From assembly GCA_900772575.1 (NCBI GenBank), contig CAAHEN010000219.1:1-21907 (forward strand): a stretch of 21,907 nt of DNA, given 5' to 3'. Below the pieces are notes generated by a model. That model was not told where the DNA came from. It saw only the letters and a program-made list of their open reading frames with translations, and did no database searches. A program made the translations under genes and the position numbers. The stretch comes from Bacteroidaceae bacterium. Its GTDB lineage: Bacteria > Bacteroidota > Bacteroidia > Bacteroidales > Bacteroidaceae. This document shows, in pieces, positions 13,171 through 21,836 of the stretch (position 1 is its first letter; each line of letters opens with the position of its first letter).

Positions 13171-16100
13171 ATGCCCACAACGATACACCGAAGCTGCCTG
13201 CTGCTCCTCATGCTGCTGGCGCTCCACCTTACTTCCCTCAGCGCCCAGTCGCGACAGGCCGACTCCATCTTCACCGACCTGCCCGCAAAGCGCTACGCCA
13301 TCAGTGACGGGCGCCTGCCCGTTTATGCCGCCCAGTTCCCCGTCGCGGGGGCTGTGGACTATGACGTCAGGCTCGACTATCCCGAGTACGAGCGGCTGAC
13401 GGCGGCCGAAATAGCGCTTATCAGCCAATGGCAACTGTCCGTCCCGACAGCTATCACGCCGCAAGCCGTGCCGGGCATCAGCCGCAAGGAGACGCTGCTC
13501 AACGTGTCGTTCTCACCCATCGTCTGCCGTGACGGGCACTATGAGCGCCTCGTCTCGTGCAAGATTGTCGTCACCCCGCAACAGGCAGTGCCACGCCTCA
13601 AGGCCATCGGCACACGGGCTGCGGCCGATCGTTGGAGCCATGCGTCGGTACTGGCCTCCGGGCACTGGGTCAAGGTGCGTGTGGCCGAGGAGGGCATCTA
13701 TGAGCTGACAGCGTCACAATTGTCGCGCTGGGGATTCTCAGATCCGTCACGGGTGAAGGTCTACGGCTATGGTGGCCGCATACAGGCCGAGGACTGGGAC
13801 TTCACGTCGGCCGACCGCGTCCCCGACGACCTCAACGAAGTGGCCCTGTACCGCCGTGACGGCTCGCTGCTCTTCTTTGCCGAAGGCACTGTGCGCTGGG
13901 CATGGAACGCCTCGCTGCAACAATGGATACACGCTGGGCAACCCTACTCCCGCTATTCCTACTATTTCATCACCGAGGGCGACAGCCCCGCCAGTTTCAC
14001 CCGGCTGGACGATGTCAGCGCCACGTCGCAAACCGTCACGAGCTTCACCCACCATGCCGTGCGCGATGACGATGCTGAAAACTTCTACGGTGGCGGTCGC
14101 GAGCTCTACGACGCCTATAACTTCGCCAACGGCAGTACCCATACCTACCGCCTGCCGGCCCCGGGCCTCATCACCGGACAGACGGCGACCGTCGGCATCG
14201 CCTTGGGAGCGGCCAATGCCAATGGCACCACCCGCGCCGACATCAGTCTCAACGGCGCGACACTCGGCAGCATGACCGTCAACCGGTACGGTAGCGATGA
14301 GAGCGCCTACGAGCGCCGCTCCACCTTCACAACCGCGAACCTGGCGGCAGACAATGCCTTCGCTTTTGCCGTCACAGCCGGAATCGATGCCCGGCTCAAC
14401 TACATACGCCTCACTTATCCCTGTGCCCTCGACGCCGCAGCCCTGACCTCGTCGTTCACCCCCGGTAAAAGCGGGTCGGCCACGCTCAGCATCAGCAACG
14501 CCACGGGCACTACGCGGCTGTGGCGTATTGCCACAGCCGACGCGCCGGCAGCAGAGGTGGCCGGAACACTCAATGGAACCACCTACGAGGCACGTGTGGC
14601 CGATGCCTCGGCGCGCTATATCATCGTCGACACGGGTAAGAGCTATGCGTCACCGGAATATGCTGGTGAGGTGGAGAACCAGAACCTGCACGCCGACACG
14701 GGCATTGACATGGTCATCATCATTCCGACTAGCGGGAAACTGCGCGAGCAGGCACAGCGCATCGCCGATGCGCATGCAGCCAAGGACAACCTGACCGTCA
14801 AAATCGTCACAGCCGGGCAGCTCTACAACGAGTTCAGTTCCGGCACCCCCGACGCCTCGGCCTACCGCCGCTACGTGAAGATGCTCTATGACCGCGCCGC
14901 TACGGCCGACGAGGCACCGCGTTACCTGCTGCTGTTCGGCGACTGCGCCTGGGACAACCGCATGGTCTCTTCGGAATGGAGCGGGCAGAATCCTGACGAC
15001 TATCTGCTGTCGTTCGAAGTGAACGACGGCTACAGTGATCCCAGTACGGCCAACATCTCACTCGGCACCCTGCGCAGCTATGTGACAGACGACTACTACG
15101 GCTGGCTCGACGACAGTGAGGGAACAACCTATGCGCGCAACATGCTCGACCTTGCCATCGGTCGCTACCCCTGTCACGATGCGGCTACGGCCAAGGTGCT
15201 TGTCGACAAGACGCTCGACTACATGAACAACAAGGTGGTTGGGGCTTGGAAAAACAAAGTCTACATACTCGGTGACGAAGGTGATAACACACTCCATATG
15301 CGCGGCGCAGAGTCTGTGGCACAGACCCTCAACAACGCCTGTGACGATCGTCTCATCCTCCGCAAGGTCTACTGGGACGCCTATCCCCGCACCCTCACCG
15401 CCACAGGATTCTCCTATCCGCAGGTGACGGCAAAGATTCAGGAATACATGCGGCAGGGAGCCCTTATCTTCAACTATATCGGGCACGGCAGTCCCGACCA
15501 GATCTCACATGCCGGATTGCTCTACACGAGCGACTTCGCAACCGGTTCGTCGGGACGCATGCCGCTGTGGATCATGGCCTCGTGCGAGATAACGCCCTAT
15601 GACAGCCAGCGCGACGACATCGGTCGCACCGCGCTCTACAACACAGGCGGAGGTGCCGTCGCCGTGGTCTGCGCCTCGCGCTCCGTCTATGCCAGTTACA
15701 ACACAGCGCTCAACCAGACCTACCTCGCTTCGCTGCTCAGCACGGGCACGGAGGCCACCATGGGCGAGTCGCTCCGGAAAGCCAAGGTGGCCCTGCTGAC
15801 CGGCGACGGCGGCTATGACATGACCATCAACAAACTGAAGTATGTGCTTCTCGGCGACCCCGCACTGAAACTGATGATGCCGCGCGGCGAGGTGGTGCTC
15901 GACAGCATCAACGGCCAGACACTGGGCAGCGGGACACTCGTCCAGCTCAAAGCCGGTTCAGTGGCACGCTTCAGTGGCCACGTGCGCGGCACGGCCTCGA
16001 CTGTTGCGACAGAATTCAACGGACATGTCACCGCCACCCTTGCCGACCGCGAGGAGACCATCACCTGCCTCAACAATGTCGGCGACAATACGGTCATGAC

Positions 16101-16968
16101 CTATAAAGATCGCACGAAGACCGTCTTCGAGGGCAGCGACTCCATCGCCGCCGGGCGGTTCACCATGGAAATCGCCATTCCGCGCGACATCAGTTACACG
16201 ACAGACTGCGGCCGCATCTCGTTCTATGCCGTCAACAGCGACCGCTCGCTCGAAGCCAACGGCTACAACGAGCAGTTCTACCTCAACGGCACGGCTGACG
16301 GAGTGGGAGAGGACACTGTCGCCCCGACAGTCTATGCCTATCTTGACACACCCGACTTCATCAATGGTGGACTCACCTCGACATCGCCTGTCTTCATGGC
16401 CGAGGTGGCCGACGATGCCGGCATCAATGTCTCTGGCATCAGTGTGGGGCACGACATGACCCTCGTCATCGACGGCCAGACCACCCAGGCCATTGTGCTC
16501 AACGAGCATTTCAGCTATGACTTCGGCAGCTATCGCAGCGGCACTGTCACCTACCAACTCTCAGGCTTGGCGCCGGGCGAACACACCTTGGCATTCAAGG
16601 CCTGGGACGTCAACAACAATGCCACGACGGCCAGACTGGACTTCACCGTCAGCCCGACACCCCTGACGGCTTTCGATGTCAATGCCACACGCAACCCGGC
16701 CACGACGTCGACAAACTTCGTCACCATCATGGGCGAGGACGCTGCAGCTGGCGGGACTCTGACACTCGACGTCTACGACATTGCCGGACGTAGGGTGTGG
16801 ACACGCGGCAGCACTTGCAGTTCGACCTACAGCGTCGAGACATGGGACTTGCACGACGCTAACGGCAGTCCGCTGCCGGCAGGCCTCTACTTCTATAAGG
16901 CCACGCTGGAGACGGCTGCTGGCCGCAGCGAGACCGACACGAAAAAAATCATACTTCTCAAACAATAA
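13171..16968 (+). CDS. porU: Type IX secretion system sortase PorU
   Basis: PorU is the surface-exposed C25-family protease that removes the C-terminal signal of type IX cargo and links the cargo to A-LPS. The 1265-residue protein has a signal peptide (ending LTSLSAQ near residue 26), an N-terminal region with an ASGHWVKVRVAEEGIYELTA segment (about 161-180), and the gingipain-like caspase fold from about residue 500. The catalytic His is H772 in NYIGHGSPDQISH and the Cys is C805 in LWIMASCEITPYD, spaced 33 residues apart as I recall for P. gingivalis PorU. An Ig-like region and a C-terminal type IX signal domain follow (VYDIAGRRVW, then PAGLYFYKATL, ending KKIILLKQ). PorU itself keeps this domain. 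porV follows 80 bases downstream. It is somewhat longer than the P. gingivalis protein. Confidence 0.95.
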   Translation: MPTTIHRSCLLLLMLLALHLTSLSAQSRQADSIFTDLPAKRYAISDGRLPVYAAQFPVAGAVDYDVRLDYPEYERLTAAEIALISQWQLSVPTAITPQAVPGISRKETLLNVSFSPIVCRDGHYERLVSCKIVVTPQQAVPRLKAIGTRAAADRWSHASVLASGHWVKVRVAEEGIYELTASQLSRWGFSDPSRVKVYGYGGRIQAEDWDFTSADRVPDDLNEVALYRRDGSLLFFAEGTVRWAWNASLQQWIHAGQPYSRYSYYFITEGDSPASFTRLDDVSATSQTVTSFTHHAVRDDDAENFYGGGRELYDAYNFANGSTHTYRLPAPGLITGQTATVGIALGAANANGTTRADISLNGATLGSMTVNRYGSDESAYERRSTFTTANLAADNAFAFAVTAGIDARLNYIRLTYPCALDAAALTSSFTPGKSGSATLSISNATGTTRLWRIATADAPAAEVAGTLNGTTYEARVADASARYIIVDTGKSYASPEYAGEVENQNLHADTGIDMVIIIPTSGKLREQAQRIADAHAAKDNLTVKIVTAGQLYNEFSSGTPDASAYRRYVKMLYDRAATADEAPRYLLLFGDCAWDNRMVSSEWSGQNPDDYLLSFEVNDGYSDPSTANISLGTLRSYVTDDYYGWLDDSEGTTYARNMLDLAIGRYPCHDAATAKVLVDKTLDYMNNKVVGAWKNKVYILGDEGDNTLHMRGAESVAQTLNNACDDRLILRKVYWDAYPRTLTATGFSYPQVTAKIQEYMRQGALIFNYIGHGSPDQISHAGLLYTSDFATGSSGRMPLWIMASCEITPYDSQRDDIGRTALYNTGGGAVAVVCASRSVYASYNTALNQTYLASLLSTGTEATMGESLRKAKVALLTGDGGYDMTINKLKYVLLGDPALKLMMPRGEVVLDSINGQTLGSGTLVQLKAGSVARFSGHVRGTASTVATEFNGHVTATLADREETITCLNNVGDNTVMTYKDRTKTVFEGSDSIAAGRFTMEIAIPRDISYTTDCGRISFYAVNSDRSLEANGYNEQFYLNGTADGVGEDTVAPTVYAYLDTPDFINGGLTSTSPVFMAEVADDAGINVSGISVGHDMTLVIDGQTTQAIVLNEHFSYDFGSYRSGTVTYQLSGLAPGEHTLAFKAWDVNNNATTARLDFTVSPTPLTAFDVNATRNPATTSTNFVTIMGEDAAAGGTLTLDVYDIAGRRVWTRGSTCSSTYSVETWDLHDANGSPLPAGLYFYKATLETAAGRSETDTKKIILLKQ

Positions 16969-17048
16969 AACGGCGCGGCTGTAGTTTTCTATATGTATGC
17001 CGCAACCACGGCGCCACGCCCGATGGGCGCCACTCCAACGCAAACACA

Positions 17049-18212
17049 ATGAACCAGACCAAGCGAATATTCCTCCTCACACCGTTCATGCTGACGGCAC
17101 TGGCCGCACAGGCCGATGACGGCGATCTGAAAGACAAGTTCAACCCAGTCATGACGGCGGTGACCTCGCAGAGCATCGCCGGAGACGCGCGCGCCGCCAG
17201 CATGGGCGACCTCGGCGCTGCCACTGAACCCGATGTCAACTCCCAGAGCTGGAACCCGGCAAAATATCCTTTCACCATCAGCCGGGCCGGGCTGGCCATC
17301 AACTACACGCCATGGTTGCGGCAACTGGTCAATGACATCGCCCTGCTCAATGCCGCAGGATATATCCGGCTCGGCGACTACCAGGCACTCAGCGCCTCAC
17401 TGCGCTATTTCTCACTGGGCGACGTCACCGCCGGGACAATGACCGTGCGTCCCTACGAAATGTCTGTTGACCTCGGTTACTCACGTATGCTGAGCGAGAA
17501 ATTCTCCGCAGCGGTGGCCTTGCGCTACATGTACTCAGACCTGAGCGGACACTACGACGACAACACGACGCCGGGCTCGGCCTTTGCTGCTGACATCGCG
17601 TGCTACTACAACAACTACGTCATGATGGGCAGTCGCGAGTGCCTCCTCGCCTTTGGCCTCAACATCAGTAACATCGGTAGCAAGATCAACTACGGCGAGG
17701 ACTACTCCTATTTCATTCCGACCAACCTGCGCCTGGGCTTCAGCTATACGATGCCGGTGAATGAATACAACAAATTCTCCATTAGCGCGGACATCAACAA
17801 ACTCCTCGTCCCCTCCCGCCCGCTGCAGAAGGACGACGAGTCCAACGAGGACTATGAGGAGCGTATCCGCAAGGACTACTATGACATCTCCTCCATCTCA
17901 GGCATCTTCAAGAGCTTCGGCGACTCTGAGCGCGGGTTCAAGGGAGAGCTTGAGGAAATACAGTGGAGCCTCGGTGCGGAATACACCTACAACGACAAGT
18001 TCTCACTCCGCGCCGGCTATCACCATGAGAGCGAGATGCAGGGCAATCGCAAGTATTTCACCGTCGGTGCCGGCTTCCGTATGAACGTGATGTCCATCGA
18101 CGCCGGCTATGTCATCGCCACCACACCAAGTAACCCGCTCGACCAGACGCTGCGTGTATCACTGGCTTTCGACTTCGACGGCATCAAAGACTTCTTCGGT
18201 CGCCGGCATTGA
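17049..18212 (+). CDS. porV: Type IX secretion outer-membrane shuttle protein PorV
   Basis: PorV (LptO) is a FadL-like 14-strand outer-membrane barrel that collects cargo emerging from the SprA translocon and delivers it to PorU. The 387-residue protein has a signal peptide (cleavage near LAAQA, residue 21). The family N-terminal block reads AGDARAASMGDLGAATEPDV, then NSQSWNPAKYPF, and is followed by INYTPWLRQLVNDIALL and LSASLRYFSLGDVTAGTM. Later segments (NIGSKINYGEDYSYFIPTN, LRAGYHHESEMQG, VGAGFRM) are barrel strands and loops. The DDESNEDYEERIRKDYYD stretch (about 258-275) is a charged loop typical of the family. It directly follows porU and is probably cotranscribed with porU and ispF. 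Confidence 0.94.
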   Translation: MNQTKRIFLLTPFMLTALAAQADDGDLKDKFNPVMTAVTSQSIAGDARAASMGDLGAATEPDVNSQSWNPAKYPFTISRAGLAINYTPWLRQLVNDIALLNAAGYIRLGDYQALSASLRYFSLGDVTAGTMTVRPYEMSVDLGYSRMLSEKFSAAVALRYMYSDLSGHYDDNTTPGSAFAADIACYYNNYVMMGSRECLLAFGLNISNIGSKINYGEDYSYFIPTNLRLGFSYTMPVNEYNKFSISADINKLLVPSRPLQKDDESNEDYEERIRKDYYDISSISGIFKSFGDSERGFKGELEEIQWSLGAEYTYNDKFSLRAGYHHESEMQGNRKYFTVGAGFRMNVMSIDAGYVIATTPSNPLDQTLRVSLAFDFDGIKDFFGRRH

Positions 18213-18233
18213 CCCCCAACTCACAGACTGCAC

Positions 18234-18713
18234 ATGAAGATAAAAGTAGGCATGGGCTATGACGTCCACCAACTGACCCCCGACCGGCCGCTTTGGCTCG
18301 GAGGCATACACATCACCCATACGCACGGCTTGCTCGGCCACAGTGACGCCGATGTCCTGATTCACGCCATCTGCGACGCCCTGCTCGGTGCCGCCGGCCT
18401 GCGCGACATCGGCTTTCACTTCCCGGACACCGCAGCAGAACTGGAAGGCATCGACAGCAAGATTCTGCTGAAGAAAACAGCCGGCCTGCTGGCCAGCCGG
18501 GGCTGGAGCATCGGCAACGTTGACGCCACCATTTGCGCACAGCGTCCGAAACTCAACCCGCACATCCCGCAAATGTGCGAGACTCTGGCCCCCCTGATGG
18601 GCATTGCCCTTGAGGACATCAACATCAAGGCGACCACGACAGAGCGGCTCGGCTTCGTCGGGCACGAAGAGGGGATGGCCGCCTATGCCGTTGCCCTCAT
18701 CACAAAGGAGTAG
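18234..18713 (+). CDS. ispF: 2-C-methyl-D-erythritol 2,4-cyclodiphosphate synthase
   Basis: Catalyses the cyclisation step of the MEP pathway to isopentenyl diphosphate, releasing CMP, in the cytoplasm. The 159-residue length is standard. The metal ligands are D10 and H12 in GMGYDVHQL and H44 in DVLIHAICDALLGA. The HSDADVL loop (36-42), the DIGFHFPDT segment and the C-terminal TTTERLGFVGHEEGMAAYA block are all present. It starts 21 bases after porV. I recall the order FAH-porU-porV-ispF from P. gingivalis, so the pairing of an isoprenoid gene with type IX secretion is probably old chromosomal linkage rather than a functional link. A strong terminator follows. Confidence 0.97.
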   Translation: MKIKVGMGYDVHQLTPDRPLWLGGIHITHTHGLLGHSDADVLIHAICDALLGAAGLRDIGFHFPDTAAELEGIDSKILLKKTAGLLASRGWSIGNVDATICAQRPKLNPHIPQMCETLAPLMGIALEDINIKATTTERLGFVGHEEGMAAYAVALITKE

Positions 18714-18728
18714 GGGATAACAAACCCA

Positions 18729-18779
18729 AAACGACGTTGGGAACTGCCGTGCGCATGCGGCCAGTTCCCAACGTCGTTT
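18729..18779. terminator. Bidirectional terminator between ispF and the convergent beta-barrel gene
   Basis: AAACGACGTTGGGAACTG (18729-18746) and its exact reverse complement (18762-18779) form an 18-bp stem with a GC-rich 15-base loop. It lies between two convergent genes. The T-tails are short, being only part of the stem ends. Confidence 0.75.
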
Positions 18780-18836
18780 GTAACCGAAGGGCCTTGGCTG
18801 GGTCAGGCCATTGGCTTATACCCGCCTAGACTATGC

Positions 18837-19745
18837 TCAGAAACGGAGCGAGAGGCCGAAGGAGAGCGGCGTGAACTTCGGGCCGTAGTCCGTGTTGAGT
18901 ACATAGACTGGGCTGTATTTGCAGTAGAAACCCAATGACCGCCAATAGACTTGGGCTATAAAGTCGACCGTGACCTTCTGCTGGTGAATGTTGGAGTCGT
19001 AATCCTTGACCTTGCGGGTGGTGCTTTCTCCCGTATTGTCATTGATATAGGTCAGCTTGTAACGCGATTTGATAGAGGCATGGGTGTTGAAGTTGAGGTT
19101 CGCTCCTATTTCGGCGGTCCAGTTGTGGCCCATGTTGACGCCGAAACGCACAGGTATGCCGAGGCTGAAGACCTTGATGCGTGAGCTGTAGGTCCTGCTC
19201 GTCTGCTCAGGGTAAGCTGTGATGACAAGGTTCTCGTTGTCGCCCTTGGCAAAGCGTGTGCGGTTGGTCAGGCGGTAGTTGCGCCAATCAAAGTTTAGGC
19301 CCATCGTCCAGTAGGTGCGTCCGGTGCGGCTGGTCTTGCGCCAGCTCAGTGGTTGGAAGCCGACTTCGACAGACGAGGCAACGTCGATGTCCATATCAGC
19401 AGGTGTCGTCGGCGTGCTGACGAAGCCGATGTTGAAATTGGTGTTGTACTTGCGGTAGTTGCCAGCCGTCCGCTTCTTTTTGAAGGGCAGGATGAAGTCC
19501 CACGCGGAGACGTGCTCCTGCACGACTGTCGTGGTCCCGCGGCTAGTTTCTCTGATGTAGTTGAACGTGTAGCTGTGGTCGTCTGGGCGGCCGTAGATGC
19601 TGACTTGGGACGTGGAGTCCGTCTCTGTAATGACGACGCTGTCTGGGCAGGCCACCTTGGCAATGGTGTCTGCGGCTGTGACGTTGGCGGCGCAGGTGCC
19701 CGTCGTGGTGAGTGCCAAGACAAAAAGAGGCATTAACTGTTTCAT
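18837..19745 (-). CDS. Outer-membrane beta-barrel protein of the sigma-factor operon
   Basis: A 302-residue protein with a signal peptide (MKQLMPLFVLALTTTGTCAA). A linker rich in Thr, Ser and Asp follows (about 25-80), then a patterned series of amphipathic strands typical of porin-like 8-strand barrels: NFNIGFVST, VEVGFQPLSW, YWTMGLNFDWRNYRL, IPVRFGVNMGHNW and VDFIAQVYWRSLGFYCKY. It ends in FGLSLRF with the terminal Phe used by the BAM machinery. I do not recognise a specific family beyond outer-membrane beta-barrel. It is the last gene of the sigma operon, 56 bases after the small secreted protein, so it is the likely output or sensor of that regulon. Its 3' end meets a bidirectional terminator shared with ispF. 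Confidence 0.85.
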   Translation of the reverse strand: MKQLMPLFVLALTTTGTCAANVTAADTIAKVACPDSVVITETDSTSQVSIYGRPDDHSYTFNYIRETSRGTTTVVQEHVSAWDFILPFKKKRTAGNYRKYNTNFNIGFVSTPTTPADMDIDVASSVEVGFQPLSWRKTSRTGRTYWTMGLNFDWRNYRLTNRTRFAKGDNENLVITAYPEQTSRTYSSRIKVFSLGIPVRFGVNMGHNWTAEIGANLNFNTHASIKSRYKLTYINDNTGESTTRKVKDYDSNIHQQKVTVDFIAQVYWRSLGFYCKYSPVYVLNTDYGPKFTPLSFGLSLRF

Positions 19746-19801
19746 GGCATAAGGTGTTTGAGAGATTGATTGCTGCTGGGGGGTGTAGCCGGGCTGTCGG
19801 G

Positions 19802-20254
19802 CTACTGGCCGAAGGTGCGGCGCAGCTCTTCGATGGTGGCTGTGCCTTCCATGTAGATGAGGGTAAGCGTACCGGTACGGCCGTTGCCCGGTCTGAGTGC
19901 ATTGTTACGGTAGAAGAGGTAGCGGCGCGTCTGTCTGGCAGGTTTCAGTTGGTAGAAGCCATAGTAGAGGCGTCCATCGCGCCGGCCACTCTCTTTGTCG
20001 ACGGCTGTGGCGCCATCAGCCTGTACGAGTCTTTCGATCTGCGCGACATTGGCATGGGCGATGCTGAGCGTCAGGCTACGGAAGAGGGTCAACTTATACG
20101 GCGCCAGTTTCCGGCCCTTCATGAGCACCTCAGTGGTACCCTTGTCGTCGCGAAACTGTCCGTTGAACAAAGGCGCTATGTGCAGGCCCTTCTGCGCACT
20201 GAGTTGCAGCCCGACGACGAGGCCCATGAGCCAGAGGCATATTGTTCGTTTCAT
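19802..20254 (-). CDS. Small secreted protein of the sigma operon, possibly DUF6108
   Basis: A 150-residue protein with a signal peptide (MKRTICLWLMGLVVGLQLSA, cleavage before QKG). The mature part reads GLHIAPLFNGQFRDD, then KLAPYKLTLFRSLTLSI, KESGRRDGRLYYGFYQLKP and TLTLIYMEGTATIEELRRTF. It probably works in the periplasm. It resembles proteins I recall as DUF6108, which occur beside ECF sigma factors in Bacteroidetes, but I hold that name loosely. It lies 23 bases after the likely anti-sigma gene and before the beta-barrel gene, so all four are probably one operon. No enzymatic motif is visible. Confidence 0.8.
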   Translation of the reverse strand: MKRTICLWLMGLVVGLQLSAQKGLHIAPLFNGQFRDDKGTTEVLMKGRKLAPYKLTLFRSLTLSIAHANVAQIERLVQADGATAVDKESGRRDGRLYYGFYQLKPARQTRRYLFYRNNALRPGNGRTGTLTLIYMEGTATIEELRRTFGQ

Positions 20255-20277
20255 GGTTGGTGAGCGTGATAAGATTG

Positions 20278-20763
20278 CTATTCTATGGTCTTGAAAATGT
20301 CATTGAGCTGCGCCTCCACGGTCGGAGTCTCGGTCGGGGCACTGACCTCACGGATGGAGGTGCGCATGGCCTGCATCACTCGGTCGGTGTCTGTCACCTT
20401 GTGCCCATTGATGTAAGCTACGCATTGGTTGTCGCTCCGGTAGCTGAGTGTGGCGACTGTGGCGCCGGTTGCCAGAAAGCCCACAGCCACTGCGGCTGCC
20501 CAGCGGAGGACAGTCCGCTGCCGGTGACGTACCGCACCGGTGGTGCCAGACGGGCGCTGCCGGCGCTGTAAGGCCCTGCCATAGGCGGCCAGACCCATGA
20601 GGGCGCGCACCTCGTCGAAACGCGTGTCGTCAATGCCGTCACCGGTGACATAGGCTTTGAGGGCTTGCTCTTCGGCTTCGGTGGTCGAAGCCTCGAAGTA
20701 GCGGTCGGCAAGACGCAGCGCCTCGTTTGCGGTTGGCATGTCGGAAGATTTGCTGTATTTCAT
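20278..20763 (-). CDS. Single-pass membrane protein, probable anti-sigma factor
   Basis: The 161-residue protein has an acidic, helical N-terminal cytoplasmic domain (about 1-70: LADRYFEASTTEAEEQALKAYV) followed by basic residues. One membrane helix follows (about 87-107: VLRWAAAVAVGFLATGATVA), then a short periplasmic tail with NQCVAYINGHKVTD and EAQLNDIFKTIE. Its ATG overlaps the sigma-factor stop as ATGA, so the two are translationally coupled. Position, size and topology fit an anti-sigma factor that holds the ECF sigma at the membrane. It lacks an obvious zinc-binding HxxxCxxC motif, so it is not a classical ZAS-type anti-sigma; its role is inferred from context. Confidence 0.8.
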   Translation of the reverse strand: MKYSKSSDMPTANEALRLADRYFEASTTEAEEQALKAYVTGDGIDDTRFDEVRALMGLAAYGRALQRRQRPSGTTGAVRHRQRTVLRWAAAVAVGFLATGATVATLSYRSDNQCVAYINGHKVTDTDRVMQAMRTSIREVSAPTETPTVEAQLNDIFKTIE

Positions 20764-21293
20764 GGCGTGTGTTTGTTAAGACACTGCGTACGGTAGGCTT
20801 CGCGTATGGTCTGGCGTGCTCTGGACAGCTGCATTCTGACGGCAGGCAGTTGCATGCCGAGCGCCGCGGCGATGTCGTCATAGTGGCGCTCTTCGTAGTC
20901 GCGCATACGGAGTATGGCCTGTTGCACTGGAGTGAGACGGCTGGAAATGAGTTGCTGGACATCGCGGTAGCGCTCTTCGGCTGCGGCCTGTAGCTCTGCC
21001 TCGTCGCTGTCAGGCGTCCCGTCGCACTCTTCGTCCAGACTGACGGTCGTCGCTGCCCGGCGCCGCCGCAAGGTGTCGATGCTCAGGTGCTTCACTGTGG
21101 TGGTCATGAGCGCGGCGGCCTCGTCGGCGGTATCTATTTTCTCACGTCTGACCCACAGGCGGACAAAGGCCTCCTGCAAGGCATCGTCGGCATCGTCAGC
21201 GTTGCCCGTCAACCGCGTGGCCATTGTGCGAAGGCCACTGCGTATCCGCTCAAAGGCGGACAGGACGGGATTGTGATCAACAGTCTGTGCCAT
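20760..21293 (-). CDS. ECF-type RNA polymerase sigma factor
   Basis: The 177-residue protein has sigma region 2 with NADDADDALQEAFVRLWVRR (about residues 30-49), which contains the -10 recognition and core-binding helix. An acidic linker follows (about 85-108: VSLDEECDGTPDSDEAELQA). Region 4 ends in a helix-turn-helix, HYDDIAAALGMQLPAVRMQL (about 136-155). There is no region 1 or 3, as expected for an extracytoplasmic-function sigma. It is the first gene of a four-gene operon with the membrane protein, the small secreted protein and the beta-barrel protein. No TAnnTTTG box is visible upstream, which would fit transcription by the sigma factor itself. Confidence 0.94.
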   Translation of the reverse strand: MAQTVDHNPVLSAFERIRSGLRTMATRLTGNADDADDALQEAFVRLWVRREKIDTADEAAALMTTTVKHLSIDTLRRRRAATTVSLDEECDGTPDSDEAELQAAAEERYRDVQQLISSRLTPVQQAILRMRDYEERHYDDIAAALGMQLPAVRMQLSRARQTIREAYRTQCLNKHTP

Positions 21294-21598
21294 TTCTTCT
21301 GTCAGTGTCTATAATGCTAACGGGGCAGCAATGGATTTGTAACGGGATTTCGCGAATTATTTTTTAGAAGGCATTCTCACGGCCATTCGTCTTGTGCGTG
21401 AGACAGCCCATTGGGGTGGCGGCGCCATGTCCGGCTCCGCCGCCTTAGTGTCGAGATGGATTTTTGTTGTGCCCATAATCGTCTGTATGTTGTGGGGCGT
21501 CATGCAGGCAACCTTCCCGATGCGAATGTGCCGGACTCGCCGTAAATGCGCAAAACACATCCCCTTCCGTTTTGCTGGCCGATTACGGGTCGCTGAAA
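21294..21598. other. Intergenic stretch upstream of the sigma operon; no supported gene
   Basis: The short frames on both strands have no recognisable content. On the minus strand the 50 bases before the sigma gene contain two CCCGTTA copies about 24 bases apart, which could be promoter or operator elements. Short inverted repeats occur (TCTCACG with CGTGAGA near 21375-21403, GGCGGCG with CGCCGCC near 21418-21444). I see no RNA gene. Confidence 0.4.
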
Positions 21599-21643
21599 AC
21601 AAAAAGCGAGTTGATATCAATTTGTAATGATAACCAACTCGCT
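21599..21643 (-). terminator. Terminator of the tRNA transcript
   Basis: On the minus strand, AGCGAGTTG (21643-21635) and CAACTCGCT (21613-21605) form a 9-bp stem followed by TTTTGTTTT. It lies about 10 bases after the 3' end of tRNA-Pro. Confidence 0.8.
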
Positions 21644-21652
21644 CAACCTTCG

Positions 21653-21727
21653 TCGGGGCGAAAGGATTCGAACCTTCGACCCCCTGCTCCCAAAGCAGGT
21701 GCGCTAACCGGACTGCGCTACGCCCCG
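21653..21727 (-). tRNA. tRNA-Pro (anticodon UGG)
   Basis: The cloverleaf reads with acceptor CGGGGCG (5') and CGCCCCG (3'), discriminator A, D-arm GCGC...GCGC and anticodon stem CCTGC/GCAGG. The 7-base loop TTTGGGA gives anticodon TGG, and the T-loop is TTCGAAT. The 3' CCA is not encoded and must be added by the CCA enzyme. All stems pair well. Confidence 0.95.
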
Positions 21728-21836
21728 AAGTTTTCTCTAATAAAAAAGGAATCAGACTACGGGAAGCCTTGAAATGCTGTTTAAGCCCGTTGCTAATTCC
21801 ATTTTCTCTGACGTCGGTGATTCAGCCTTCGTCTTG

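Noticed and set aside
15058..15486. Minus-strand frames opposite porU (142, 199 and other codons)
   Set aside because: They are shadows of the porU coding frame with no independent support.
21357..21620. Frames of 87 (minus) and 77 (plus) codons between the sigma operon and the tRNAs
   Set aside because: No recognisable sequence, they overlap each other antisense, and they contain the start of the tRNA terminator.
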